64,000 nucleotides of DNA from JAMXLO01 sp963776505 (GTDB lineage: Bacteria; Pseudomonadota; Alphaproteobacteria; Acetobacterales; Acetobacteraceae). The position numbers and the translations under genes were made by a program. The notes under the pieces are model-generated. The model ran no database searches, was not told the origin of the DNA, and saw only the letters and a list, made by a program, of their open reading frames with translations. The DNA is taken from NCBI GenBank assembly GCA_963776505.1, contig CAVZNH010000084.1, forward strand, positions 1 through 64,000, in the 5' to 3' direction. Positions 36,542 through 46,511 of this stretch are shown here, in pieces. Position 1 is the first letter of the stretch; every line of letters begins with the position of its first letter.

Positions 36542-37091
36542 CTAGGCAAACAGGCTGTCGATGTCGGTCTGCTCGAGCTCAGGCGGGGGCCCGGCATGTG
36601 GTCCGACGAGGCTGCCCATGCACCATGCCCGACAGCATGGCCTCGACCTGCTGGAGGTGCTCGATCGCACGACGGACCCGCTGGCCGGTCAGATCCTGGA
36701 AGGTGCAGGCCTCGAAGATGGCATTGACCTGCCGGGTCACGGCCGGGAGCGCCGCCGGATCGCCGCCTTCCTGTAGCCAATTGCCGATGGCCTCGGCCGC
36801 CTCCATGATCTGATTGGCGGCGTTCTCGGTGGCCTGGACGACCGCCTCCAGCTCGACGCCGCTGTTGTGGGTCGCTGTCACCGGCGGGGCGAGCACCTCG
36901 GCGATCTGGTCGTGGATGCCGGCGAGCCTCGCTGACAGGTTTGTCTCGCTGAAGTCGACGAGCTGGACTGTGGCATGGATTTCCATGCTCAATTCGGCGA
37001 TGCGGCGGTCGACGAAGCGGCGGAGGTCGTCGAGTTCCGCGCGGACGGCGGTGCGCACGAGCTCTTCGAGGCGGGCGGAGCTGGCGGACAT
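36542..37091 (-). CDS. cheZ: Chemotaxis phosphatase CheZ-family protein (one frameshift near the end)
   Basis: MSASSARLEELVRTAVRAEL, DDLRRFVDRRIAELSMEIHA, ELEAVVQATENAANQIMEAA, EAIGNWLQEGGDPAALPAVT, ACTFQDLTGQRVRRAIEHLQ are long helices with the diagnostic QDLTGQ motif whose Gln assists CheY-P hydrolysis. After a shift near 36625 the end reads LEQTDIDSLFA, the short acidic C-terminal tail that binds CheY in this family. About 183 residues. No cheY is adjacent; the neighbouring hybrid kinase carries a receiver. The start is ATG 37091; the frame continues upstream into a repeat region that is not coding. Confidence 0.85.
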
Positions 37092-37147
37092 GGCGCCATC
37101 AGACGCCAACCGGTTTAAGGTCGGGTAAAGTGGCCTGCGATGCCGCT

Positions 37148-37241
37148 TCATCGTCATGCCGGGCAAGAAAGGCCCGACCAAGCCTTTGCTGCTGAATACG
37201 CGGAAAGACGTGGATGCCGACCTTCGTCGGCATGACGATGA
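37148..37241. repeat. Composite REP-like inverted repeat
   Basis: TCATCGTCATGCC (37148-37160) and its inverted partner GGCATGACGATGA (37229-37241) bound a region in which each side carries its own smaller palindrome (GCCGGGCAAGAAAGGCCCG; ATGCCGACCTTCGTCGGCAT). The inner part GACGTGGATGCCG closely resembles the flanks of the IS1111-group element near 58940 and 60284. Confidence 0.75.
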
Positions 37242-37280
37242 AGGGTGGGCCCGGTGAGTCAATAATTGCGGCCATTGGTA

Positions 37281-38616
37281 TCAAGGGAAGCGCACGTCCG
37301 GTCGTGGCAACCCGTAATGGGCCCTCAGGGTCTCGCCGGCATAGGCGGTGCGAAACAGTCCGCGTCGCTGCAGCAGCGGCACCACCTCGGCGATGAACAC
37401 CTCCAGCATCGCCGGCAGTATCGGCGGCATCAGATTGAAGCCGTCCGCCGCGTGATCGTGGAACCAGTCCTCGATCAGGTCGGCGATCTGTTCTGGCGTG
37501 CCGGCGGTTACGAAGTGTCCACGGGCGCCGGCCATGTAGCCTAGCAACTGCCGCAAGGTTGGCTTCTCACGACGCACCAGGCCGATGATCACCTCGGTGC
37601 GGCTGCGTGCCGCTTCCACGGTGGCGGGGTCAGGGAAGTCCTCGGGCGTCAAGGTCGCGTCTAGCTGAAGATGCGAGAAATCATGCCCACCGAACCGGCC
37701 TGACAGCCGCTTGCGCCCTACCTCCGGATCGGTCAGGTCGTTCAACTCGCGCGCCAGGCGCTGTGCCTCGGCCTCGGTGGAGCCGATCACCGGGCTCAGC
37801 CCCGGCAGGATCAGTACCTGCTCCGGTGCGCGGCCTGACGAGGCCGCCGCCGTCTTCAGGTCGGCATAGAAATCCCGCGCCGTTGTCTTTTCCATCTGAG
37901 CGGTGAACACGGCCTCGGCATGCAGTGCGGCGAAGCGGCGACCGGTGTCGGAGGATCCGGCCTGGACGAAGACCGGCCGGCCCTGGGGACCGCGCGGCAT
38001 ATTGAGCGGCCCGGTCACGTGGTAATGCGGTCCGGCGTGGCGCAGGGCACGAATGCCGGTGGGGCGCGCGTAAAGGCCGCCGGCGCGGTCATCGAGCACC
38101 GCGTCGTCCGACCAGCTGTCCCACAGCCCGGTCACGACGCGCATGTATTCCTCGGCGCGCTCGTAGCGGTCGGCGTGGTCCAATGGTCCCTGCCCGCCAT
38201 AGTTGCCGGAAGCCGTCGCGAGCCAGGTGGTCACGATGTTCCAACCGACCCGCCCGCCGGTGATGTGGTCAAGCGAGGCGAACTGCCGCGCGAGGTTGAA
38301 CGGCTCGGTGTAGGTGGTGGAGCAGGTGGCGATCAGGCCGATCCGGGTGGTCGCGCCGGCCAGGGCGGCGAGTGCGGTGATGGGTTCCAGCCAGGAGCGC
38401 GGCGCACGGGCCACGTCGTCGCCCACCGCGAGGGTGTCGGCCAGGAAGACGGAATCGAACAGACCCGGCTTCCGCCTTGCACGCCAGGTCCGTGTAGTAG
38501 CGGATGTCGGTCAGTGGCAGCGGCGAGGCGGACGGATGGCGCCATGCGGCTTCATGATGGCCGCGGCCGTGGATGAAGAGGTTGAGGTGGAGCTGGCGCG
38601 TCGCGTCTTCTGCCAT
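37281..38616 (-). CDS. LLM-class flavin-dependent monooxygenase (NtaA/SnaA/DszA type; one frameshift)
   Basis: MAEDATRQLHLNLFIHGRGH, HEAAWRHPSASPLPLTDIRY starts at ATG 38616; after a shift near 38465 it continues RSWLEPITALAALAGATTRI, GLIATCSTTYTEPFNLARQF, ASLDHITGGRVGWNIVTTWL, GPLNMPRGPQGRPVFVQAGS, SDTGRRFAALHAEAVFTAQM, GYMAGARGHFVTAGTPEQIA. About 445 residues. The SLDHITGGRVGWNIVTT block and the QAGSSDTGR block define the two-component FMN-dependent group that oxidises nitrilotriacetate, sulfonates or thiophenes with FMNH2 supplied by a separate reductase. The substrate is not evident and no reductase gene is adjacent. Confidence 0.88.
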
Positions 38617-39009
38617 GGTCTTCCCGGTCACTGCCGCGAGGGCGAGACATAGCCACGACGGCGGCGACGCGGCAAGCGGCCGGCCCATCCAAACGGATGT
38701 TTATCAACCCGCATGTTGTTCCAGATCGAGTGCGTGCCTCTGCCGACGACGCGTCGCGTCGCCGCTCAACCGATCGAGCTGATCACGCCGCATTCGCGAC
38801 CACGATCGCCAGCGGCGGATTCCGGAGGTCGTGCCCAAATGGCTGATGCCGAAGGACGCTGCGCGAGCCGGACTGGGTGTGCCGTTGGTTCCGTTCCGGT
38901 TGACGCCGTTGCCAAGTGTCAGGCCGCGCTATAGCGCCCTTTACGACGCGCAAAGGACGCTACGCGATTTTTACGCCCGACGCGCCTCCGATTGTGCGCG
39001 TCGGGTCAT
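38617..39009. other. Intergenic region without a supported gene
   Basis: About 390 bases. An open plus-strand frame covers 38831-39097, but it has no ribosome-binding site, overlaps a better-supported minus-strand gene and shows no recognisable motif. No tRNA, terminator or repeat was found. Confidence 0.35.
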
Positions 39010-39243
39010 TCACGCCATGATGCAGAGACCGTTACTTGGCGTCGCGCCGCCATTCGCCGCTTGTGCTGCGGCACCGGCTTGCGAAAGAGCCTGCTGATCG
39101 ATGTTGATGGCGCCTCCCTCACCGCGCAGTCTGTCCATAGTGAGTTGGGAAGCCGCCTCACTTTGTCTCGCCCGTGCTAAATTGATCCAGGTTTGATCGC
39201 CCAGCGGTGCTGCCGGATAGCTGGATATGACTGAGCCGCTCAT
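39010..39243 (-). CDS. Small hypothetical protein (77 residues)
   Basis: MSGSVISSYPAAPLGDQTWI, NLARARQSEAASQLTMDRLR, GEGGAINIDQQALSQAGAAA, ends NGLCIMA. The ATG at 39243 has a near-perfect AGGAGG six bases upstream, which supports real translation. The sequence is helical and rich in Ala, Gln and Ser with no membrane segment; I do not recognise it. Similar small Ala/Gln-rich proteins occur near motility genes, but that link is only suggestive. It stands alone on its strand, downstream of gyrB. Confidence 0.55.
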   Translation of the reverse strand: MSGSVISSYPAAPLGDQTWINLARARQSEAASQLTMDRLRGEGGAINIDQQALSQAGAAAQAANGGATPSNGLCIMA

Positions 39244-39540
39244 GAAGGCCTCCTGCCAGCATGTTGATCCTCACACTGTCGCCCGCAATTGTTGTGTTTC
39301 CGTTAGCGTCGCAGCAGAAGCTGTCCGGTTGCTCTCTCCTGCGAGCTCGAGGATCACCCTGGGCCGCCAGCCGAGCGCGTCACGAGCCGGCACTTTGACG
39401 ACACGCTTGCCGAGCGTCGCACTGCATCCTCTCGTGTGCAGGCAATCGCTGTGCCCGACGGGCGCAACTTGCTGATCACGACACGTCATCGCCCACGTCG
39501 GCAAAGACTGCTGCTTCGGCAGGCGGGCGATGCGGGCCGG

Positions 39541-39571
39541 CCCCTCCCCCGATCCCCTCCCGCAAGGGGAG
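39541..39571. repeat. GC-rich intergenic palindrome, copy 2
   Basis: CCCCTCCCCCGATCCCCTCC followed by CGCAAGGGGAG matches the palindrome at 12552-12589. It lies 24 bases beyond the gyrB stop. The gap 39244-39594 between gyrB and the small gene holds nothing else I can support. Confidence 0.7.
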
Positions 39572-39594
39572 AATTACCGAGCTCCCTCAACTCG

Positions 39595-42028
39595 CTACAC
39601 GTCGAGGTTCGCGACCTTCAGGGCGTTGCCTACGATGAAGTCGCGCCGTGGCTCGACCACGTCGCCCATCAGGGTGCTGAACACCTGGGCGGCTTCCTCG
39701 GTGTCGCCGACCTTTACCTGCAGGAGCGTGCGCACCGCAGGATCGAGCGTGGTGTGCCACAACTGGTCGGGGTTCATCTCGCCCAGGCCTTTGAAGCGCT
39801 GCACAGTCAGTCCGCGCCGGCCGTGCGCGATGATGCGATCGAACGCCGTGGCGGGACCTGGCACCGCCACCTCCAACGCGTCCAGCTTCAGCTTCGCCGG
39901 CTCGGCGAAGCGGCGGGCCAGATCTTCGGCCAGGCCGTCCAGCCGTCGCGCATCCTCGCTGCGCAGCGACGCGGCATCCAGCGTGTAGCGCTCCGCCACG
40001 CCACGTACCATGCGCGACATGGTCAGGCCGCCGTCGGCACTGACGACCCAGCCCCGCTCGGTGGGGAGCGAGACGGCGTTCAGCCGCGCGGCCAGTGCGG
40101 GCGCTGCCTCGATGGCGCGCATGGGGTCCTGTTTCAGCGCACCCGCGATGGCGACCTGCTCCAGGTAGGCGATCGGTGCGGTCACCGAGAGCCGGCGCAG
40201 CAACGACGCGACATAGCGCAGCCAGCGAACGTGCTCGCGAAGCTCCTCACCCTCGTAACACCGAGCCGTCGGCGTAGGTCAGCCGCGCATCGGCCAGCGC
40301 CTTGTCGAGCAGGAACCTCTCCAGCGAATCATCGTCCTTGAGGTAGCGTTCATCGTTGCCGCGCTTGGCGCGGTACAGCGGCGGCTGGGCGATGTACAGA
40401 TGGCCGCGGTCGATCAGGTCCGGCATCTGGCGGAAGAAGAACGTCAGCAGCAGCGTGCGGATATGCGAGCCGTCGACGTCGGCGTCCGTCATGATGACGA
40501 TGCGGTGGTAGCGCAGCTTGGCGATATCGAACCCACCCTGTTCAGGCTCGCCGCGGCCGATGCCGGTGCCGAGTGCGGTGATCAGGGTACCGATCTCGGC
40601 GCTGCCGAGCATGCGGTCGAAGCGGGCGCGCTCGACGTTCAGGATCTTGCCCTTCAGCGGCAGGATCGCCTGGTTCTTGCGATCGCGTCCTTGCTTGGCG
40701 GAGCCGCCGGCGCTGTCGCCCTCGACGATGAAGATCTCGCACTTTGCCGGATCGCGCTCCTGGCAGTCGGCGAGCTTGCCGGGCAAGGTCGAGACGTCGA
40801 GCACGCCCTTGCGACGGGTGAGTTCGCGCGCCTTGCGGGCGGCCTCGCGCGCGGAGGCAGCGTCCATCACCTTCTGGACGACGCCTTTGGCCTCCTTGGG
40901 ATGCGTCTCGAACCAATGCGATACGGCGTCGGCGACGGCCGCCTGCACCACCGGCTGCACCTCGGAGGACACCAGCTTGTCCTTGGTCTGCGAGGAGAAT
41001 TTCGGGTCCGGCACCTTCACCGACAGCACCGCGGTCATGCCCTCGCGCATGTCCTCGCCGACCAGCTGAAGCTGATCCTTCTTGCCCATGCCCTCGGCGT
41101 ATTTCGTCACCACGCGGGTCAGCGCCTGGCGGAAGCCGGCGAGGTGCGTGCCGCCGTCACGCTGCGGGATGTTGTTGGTGAAGCACAGCATGGTCTCGTG
41201 GTAGCTGTCGTTCCACGACAGGGCGAACTCCACCCGCATGCCTTGCGCCTCATCCGACGCGTGCAGATTGATCGGCGGGGTGAACACCGCGGTCTTGCCG
41301 CGATCGAGCCACTCGACGAAGGCGATCAGGCCACCTTCGTAGTGCAACACGCTTTCGGTCGCCGGCGGATGGCGCTCGTCGCGCAGCACGATGGTAACGC
41401 CGGAGTTCAGGAACGCCAGTTCGCGCAGCCGCCGCTCGAGGACAGCAAAATCGAATTCGGTGCGGGTGAAGGTGACCGGGCTTGGCTTGAATGTCACCTC
41501 GGTGCCGCGGACATGGTCGGGAACCGGACCGACCAACGCGAGCGGCGCCTCTGCATCACCATTTTTGAACCTGATGAAATGCTCGATGCCGTGGCGCCAG
41601 ACGCGCACCTCCATCCACTCGGAGAGCGCGTTCACCACCGCGGCCCCAACGCCGTGCAGGCCGCCGGCCACCTTGTAGGAGTTCTGGTTGAACTTGCCGC
41701 CCGCGTGCAAGCGGGTCAGCACGACCTCGGTGGCGGAAATTCCTTCCTCGACATGGATGTCGGTGGGAATGCCGCGCCCATCGTCGCGCACCGTCACGCT
41801 GCCGTCGCCGTTCAGCACCAGCTCGACACGCGAGGCGAAGCCGGCCTGCGCCTCATCGACCGCGTTGTCGATGATCTCGAACGCCATGTGGTGCAGACCC
41901 GAGCCATCGTCGGTGTCGCCGATGTACATGCCAGGCCGCCGACGCACTGCATCGAGGCCTTTGAGGACGGAAATGGACGCGGCGTCATAGGCGTCGGCAT
42001 CGGGTTGCGGCGCGGTGTCTTCGGACAT
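39595..42028 (-). CDS. gyrB: DNA gyrase subunit B (one frameshift)
   Basis: ATPase subunit of the type II topoisomerase that supercoils DNA; essential. MSEDTAPQPDADAYDAASIS, LKGLDAVRRRPGMYIGDTDD, HHMAFEIIDNAVDEAQAGFA (Mg/ATP site), VRDDGRGIPTDIH and GGLHGVGAAVVNALSEW define the GHKL domain. QRDGGTHLAGFRQALTRVV lies in the transducer, and EIFIVEGDSAGGSAKQGRDR with IVIMTDADVDGSHIRTLLL the TOPRIM domain. The C-terminus RRGLTVQRFKGLGEMNPDQL, WHTTLDPAVRTLLQVKV is typical. About 811 residues after one shift near 40255, just inside the TOPRIM insert region. recF lies 50 bases upstream on the same strand. Confidence 0.97.
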
Positions 42029-42078
42029 ACCGACGAGAGACTCCAGGGGCTGGTTCGGATACTCTAGATATATAGCCG

Positions 42079-43261
42079 CTACAGCGTTCCGGGCACAGGG
42101 GTATCGGGCGATTCCGGTGGCGGAAAATGCCGATCCGGCAGCAATTCTCCGCCATGCACGCGCAGGCCCTCCGCGATGCCGGCGAGCGGCAGGAATGTCG
42201 CCGCGTCGGTGCCGGTGATCAGGGTCTGCGCCGGCAGTTTCGCCAGAGCCGCGAAGAGTGCCGCGCGGCGGTCGGGATCGAGATGCACCGCCGGTTCGTC
42301 GAGCAGCAGCATCGGCGCGAAGCCACGGGTCTCGGCGATCAGCGCGGCATGGCGCAGGATCACGCCGACCAGCAGCGCCTTCTGCTCGCCGGTGGAGGCG
42401 ATCGCCGCGGATGCGCCGGTCGTCGCGTCGGCCAGCAGCATGTCGGCACGGTGCGCGCCGATCGCAGCCGATCCCGCCGCGGCGTCGCGACCGCGCATCC
42501 GGGCGAGGCTGTCGCGCAGCCAGTCCTCGACCGCCAGCGCCGGCGCGCCCTCCAGACGTTCGGCGATCGCGCAGGCCAGGGTCATGCGGGCCACCGGGAA
42601 GCCTGGGAACGCCGGCACGGCGTTGATCCGCGCGACCAGGGCCAGCCGCGCCGCGGTCGCCGCAACCGCGTGCCGCGCCATGGCATCCTCCAGCCCGGCC
42701 AGCCAGGACGCATCGGCTGAACCGTCCGCGAGCAGGCGGTTGCGCTGCGCCGTCGCGGCCTCGTATGCGGCCACCTCACGGGCGTGGCCGGGCTCCAGCG
42801 CCCACACCAATCGATCGAGGAAGCGTCGGCGCCCGGACGTGCCCTCATGGAACAGCCGATCCATGGGCGGCGTGAGCCAGACTGCGGCGACGCGCGCGGC
42901 GATTTCCGCCTGACTGCGGGGTGTGGCGCCGTCCAGGCGGAACACGCGACGATTTCCTGGTTCCGGCCGAAGGACAGGCTGTGGGCCTGCCGCCGGCGTG
43001 CCGGTGCCGATGTCTACCTCGCCATCCGCGGTGGCGAAGCGTCCGGCGACCGCCCAGCCGCCGGCGCCGCCGTGCCGCGGCAGATCGGTGTTGCGCGCAC
43101 CGCGCAGGCCTCTGCCGGGAACCAGCAGCGATACCGCCTCCAGCAGGTTCGTCTTGCCACTGCCGTTCGGGTCCGAACAGTACGCTGATCCGCGCCGCCG
43201 GCCGCCAGGTCAGAGCGGCGTAGTTGCGGAAGTCGGTGAGCGACAGGCGGATCAGGCGCAT
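42079..43261 (-). CDS. recF: DNA replication and repair protein RecF (one frameshift)
   Basis: MRLIRLSLTDFRNYAALTWR, PAARISVLFGP is the N-terminus; the Walker A GPNGSGKT is restored by removing one base near 43168. The rest reads VFRLDGATPRSQAEIAARVA, AVWLTPPMDRLFHEGTSGRR, RFLDRLVWALEPGHAREVAA, ASTGEQKALLVGVILRHAAL, APMLLLDEPAVHLDPDRRAA (signature and Walker B with D-E). About 393 residues. SMC-like ATPase that loads RecA at gaps with RecOR. In many bacteria recF follows dnaN; here a lytic transglycosylase gene lies upstream on the other strand, so the dnaA-dnaN-recF order is broken. Confidence 0.93.
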
Positions 43262-43501
43262 ATGCCGATGTGCGGTCGCGATACTGGCGAGGTCAATGTT
43301 TGACTGGGCGCGCCAAGTCGTCGCAAGAGACTGTTCCTGCACTCGTGTATTGCTCAAGTAATAGCGAATAATTCGCCAATGGACGGCAGCCATGCAGATG
43401 CACCTACAGCCGCGTGCATGCAACGACCGCTGTGGGGGCCGCACCCTGACTTGATCCGGGCCAGTGTTGCCAACCCTGATTTCACCGTGTATTGGCGATG
43501 A

Positions 43502-45124
43502 ATGCGGGGGCGAGGGTCACAACTGACCCGTGCTCTGGGGACTTGTGCAGGGATGCTCGTCGCTGTTCTTGTGGCGATGGGCGACTATACTGTTGCGCAA
43601 GCGCAGAGAACGGGCGAAACCGGCGACCAGAATGCGCTGGCGGTGCCGCGAATCGGTTTGCGGGGCGCGTCAGGCGTGGGGCTTCCGCAGCCGCTCTCCC
43701 CATCCGAGGCCGTCCAGGTTCGGAGGATATTTTTTCTCCAGGATAGCGGTGCGGTCGCTGATGCCGCACGCGAAACGGGGCGATTGGGGAACAATCTGCT
43801 GCTTGGCGCCATTCTGGCGGACCGCTATCTGCGCAGCGTGGCCAGCACGGCCGACCTCGCCGGCTGGCTTGCCAGGTTCGGCGATCAGCCGGAGGCCCCG
43901 GCCATTCGGACCCTGCTGGAGCTCGTGGCGCCGGGCACGACGGCAGCGGTGGCCGATCCGCTGCCGACGCCGCAGCGTGCGGCGCGACGGGTTCCGGGCT
44001 CGCCTCGCCTGCTGTTCGTGCAGAACCGCGATGCCGAGGCGATGGCCGCCGCCCAAACCTCACAGGTCGACGCCGAGGGGTTTTTTGTCGGTGGGCTGGC
44101 CGCGGTGCGGCTTGGCCAGTCAGATACTGCGACCAGGCTGTTCGACGCCGCCTGGCGCTCCGCGTCGACCCCGGCGCTGCGAGCCGCGGGCGCCTTCTGG
44201 GCAGGACACGTGGCGCAGCGCGGCGGTGATCGTGGCCGGTTCGCCGTCTGGATGCGTCGCGCCGCGCAGGAAGGCAGCACATTCTATGGCCTGATCGCGC
44301 GCCGCGCGCTTGGCCCCGCGATCGACTGCATCCCGGGCGGGACGATCGGCAACGCCGACCTGGAGGCGCTTGAGGCGACGCCTCAGGGCCGTCGCGCCTT
44401 CGCCTTGTTGCAGGTGGGCGAGAACCTGCTGGCCGAGGCGGAGCTGCGCGCGCTGTGGGCGGATACTCAGCGGGATGGTGTGTTCGATCGCTCCCTGGTG
44501 CTGGCCGCGCGCGCGATGGGCTTCGGCCAGTTGGCTGCCGAGATCGAGCAGCGAGGCATGGCGCGGCCAGATGGCGCGGGCCTCACGAAGCTACGGCCTG
44601 CCAGCGGCTTCCTGGTCGATCCGCCGCTCGTGTATGCGCTGGTCCGCCGTGAATCGAATTTCGATCCGGCGGCCGTTTCGAGTGCCGGGGCGCGCGGCCT
44701 GATGCAGATCATGCCCAGCACGGCGCAGGCGGTGGCGGGCGGCCGCGCTGAGCAACTGCAGGACCCGGCGGTCAACCTGGCGATCGGGCAGCAATATCTG
44801 CTGGCACTCGCACAGGATGGCGCGATTGACGGCGACCTGATCCGGATACTGGCGAGCTACGGGCAGGGTCAGGGCGGGCTGCGCAAATGGGTCGATGCGG
44901 TGCGCGATCAGGGCGATCCGCTGATGTTCATCGAGGCAATTCCGGACGCGTTCACCCGCGGGTCGGTGCAGAACGCGCTGGTGTACTACTGGCACTATGC
45001 GGCGCAACTGCATCTGCCAGCTTCAAGCCTCGATGCGCTGGCGGCAGGGCGCTATCCGCAATTGGTTCGCGCTGGCGCGGGGAGCGCGCGCGGCGGCTCG
45101 TGCGCCGTGATGGCGGCGCGCTGA
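43502..45124 (+). CDS. Soluble lytic murein transglycosylase
   Basis: The intact 540-residue frame has an N-terminal signal peptide (LGTCAGMLVAVLVAMGDYTV, cleavage near AQA), a long helical superhelical (U-shaped) region of about 300 residues, and a C-terminal SLT domain: VYALVRRESNFDPAAVSSAG, ARGLMQIMPSTAQAVA, NLAIGQQYLLALAQ, ILASYGQGQGGLRKW. The catalytic Glu is in RRESNFDP near residue 383. It cleaves peptidoglycan glycan strands with 1,6-anhydro-MurNAc formation, acting in the periplasm. Its stop overlaps the start of the next gene (TGATG). Confidence 0.9.
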   Translation: MRGRGSQLTRALGTCAGMLVAVLVAMGDYTVAQAQRTGETGDQNALAVPRIGLRGASGVGLPQPLSPSEAVQVRRIFFLQDSGAVADAARETGRLGNNLLLGAILADRYLRSVASTADLAGWLARFGDQPEAPAIRTLLELVAPGTTAAVADPLPTPQRAARRVPGSPRLLFVQNRDAEAMAAAQTSQVDAEGFFVGGLAAVRLGQSDTATRLFDAAWRSASTPALRAAGAFWAGHVAQRGGDRGRFAVWMRRAAQEGSTFYGLIARRALGPAIDCIPGGTIGNADLEALEATPQGRRAFALLQVGENLLAEAELRALWADTQRDGVFDRSLVLAARAMGFGQLAAEIEQRGMARPDGAGLTKLRPASGFLVDPPLVYALVRRESNFDPAAVSSAGARGLMQIMPSTAQAVAGGRAEQLQDPAVNLAIGQQYLLALAQDGAIDGDLIRILASYGQGQGGLRKWVDAVRDQGDPLMFIEAIPDAFTRGSVQNALVYYWHYAAQLHLPASSLDALAAGRYPQLVRAGAGSARGGSCAVMAAR

Positions 45125-45720
45125 TGGCGGCCATCGCGATACCGGCGCGACGTGGCAAGGCGGCGTTCGTCACAGCCGGGCAAGTGATCCGCGTCATCAA
45201 CACGCATGGCGAGCAGGTGGTGGATACCTGGGCATTCAACCGTCACGACATGACGGAGTTCATGTCGATGGAGCACAGCCGCGCCACGATGCACCGGCTG
45301 ATCCCGCGCGTCGGCGATACGCTGCTGACCAATCATCGGCGGCCGATCCTGGCGGTGCTGGAGGACAATTCGGGCGGCATCCACGACACGCTGATGGCCG
45401 CGTGCGATCGCTATCGCTATGAAGAACTCGGCTGCACCGAATACCACGACAACTGCACCGACAATCTCGCGCAGGGGCTGCGCGAACTGGGGCTGACGCC
45501 ACCGGAGACACCGAGCCCGCTCAACCTGTTCATGAATATCCCGTGGAGCGTGGAGGGGGTGCTGTCATTCGAACCACCGGTGTCGACGCCCGGCAGCTAT
45601 ATCCGGCTGCGCGCGGAGATGGATCTGGTGGTCGCGTTCTCTGCGTGCCCGCAGGACATTCTGCCGATCAACGGCCGCGCGGGAAAACCGACAGAGGCGC
45701 ATTTCCAGATCGAGGCGTAG
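45124..45720 (+). CDS. DUF1989 family protein (urea-carboxylase-associated type)
   Basis: The 198-residue product starts at ATG 45124, overlapping the transglycosylase stop. IPARRGKAAFVTAGQVIRVI, NTHGEQVVDTWAFNRHDMTE, FMSMEHSRATMHRLIPRVGD, EDNSGGIHDTLMAACDRYRY, CTEYHDNCTDNLAQGLREL, NIPWSVEGVLSFEPPVSTPG are all hallmarks of DUF1989, with conserved His and Cys residues that likely bind a metal. Relatives lie beside urea carboxylase or aminomethyltransferase genes and are thought to act on small nitrogen compounds; no such partner is adjacent here. Confidence 0.87.
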   Translation: MAAIAIPARRGKAAFVTAGQVIRVINTHGEQVVDTWAFNRHDMTEFMSMEHSRATMHRLIPRVGDTLLTNHRRPILAVLEDNSGGIHDTLMAACDRYRYEELGCTEYHDNCTDNLAQGLRELGLTPPETPSPLNLFMNIPWSVEGVLSFEPPVSTPGSYIRLRAEMDLVVAFSACPQDILPINGRAGKPTEAHFQIEA

Positions 45721-45784
45721 TTGACAGCGGACAGTCGGTGTCGATTGGCACCTGACACCGCCGCTCGTGTGGCAACGCACCGCT

Positions 45785-46339
45785 TTACCTGTGACTGTAG
45801 TCCGTGAAGACATAGTCTCTTGTCTTCACGCTTGTGTGGCACGCGAACCCACACTTGGCGTCGTTTGCCTGAGGCGGATGGTCAGCCAAGGTGCCGGGCT
45901 TGAACGTATCAGTTGCGGCGTCATAGTCGAATGTGGCCCATCCCCATCCGCCGCTGTCCCGGAATCTCTTGCTGTCCTTCACCATGAAATCCATGTCATG
46001 CTGGGTACCCGGCACCGTCGCTGCGGGGGACGTCTCCATCTGTTTCGGGTTCCAATGGATCTTCGCCAGCTTGGAGCCATCGGGGAACGGCTTGCCATTG
46101 CCAGGAGCGCCAGCCCGATAGGCGTTGATCATCACAGGATTGGCGACGATTGCCGCCAGTAAGCCGTTGTCATGACTGACGGAGACAACCTGCCAATCCT
46201 CGTATCCTCTGAACTCAGAGAACGCGAGACCATTTGGCACTTTCAGGGTGTACTTGTCCTGCGCGGACATGGCCCAGCCGCCCACGACGGCAAACACGCC
46301 GGTAAAAATCGCAATCGTCAGCATCCTATGGCTGCTCAT
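45785..46339 (-). CDS. Cytochrome P460 family protein
   Basis: The intact 184-residue frame starts with an export signal (MLTIAIFTGVFAVVGGWAMS). The body YTLKVPNGLAFSEFRGYEDW, QVVSVSHDNGLLAAIVANPV, FPDGSKLAKIHWNPKQMETS, DMDFMVKDSKRFRDSGGWGW, ATFDYDAATDTFKPGTLADH is the cytochrome P460 / cytochrome c'-beta fold. The haem-binding site near the end is CGFACHTSVKTRDYVFTDYS, a C-x3-C-H rather than the usual CxxCH. Members oxidise hydroxylamine or bind NO; the reaction here is not determined. Periplasmic. Its neighbours give no clear context. Confidence 0.85.
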   Translation of the reverse strand: MSSHRMLTIAIFTGVFAVVGGWAMSAQDKYTLKVPNGLAFSEFRGYEDWQVVSVSHDNGLLAAIVANPVMINAYRAGAPGNGKPFPDGSKLAKIHWNPKQMETSPAATVPGTQHDMDFMVKDSKRFRDSGGWGWATFDYDAATDTFKPGTLADHPPQANDAKCGFACHTSVKTRDYVFTDYSHR

Positions 46340-46511
46340 CGGATACCCCCTTTTCTTATTGGTTAGGCGGGCCCAGCGTATGTCTTGCGGGATGCGTATG
46401 CAAGCTGACGCCGCGCCACCGTCAGTTCATCGTCCTCGTAATGACAGCGCCCGCTGCGGCTATCGGAAATGATGCAGAAGTGGATGTCAGTCGGTCATTG
46501 AGCAGAGAACC

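Noticed and set aside
38831..39097. Plus-strand open frame of 88 codons
   Set aside because: No ribosome-binding site or motif, and its end overlaps a better-supported minus-strand gene.
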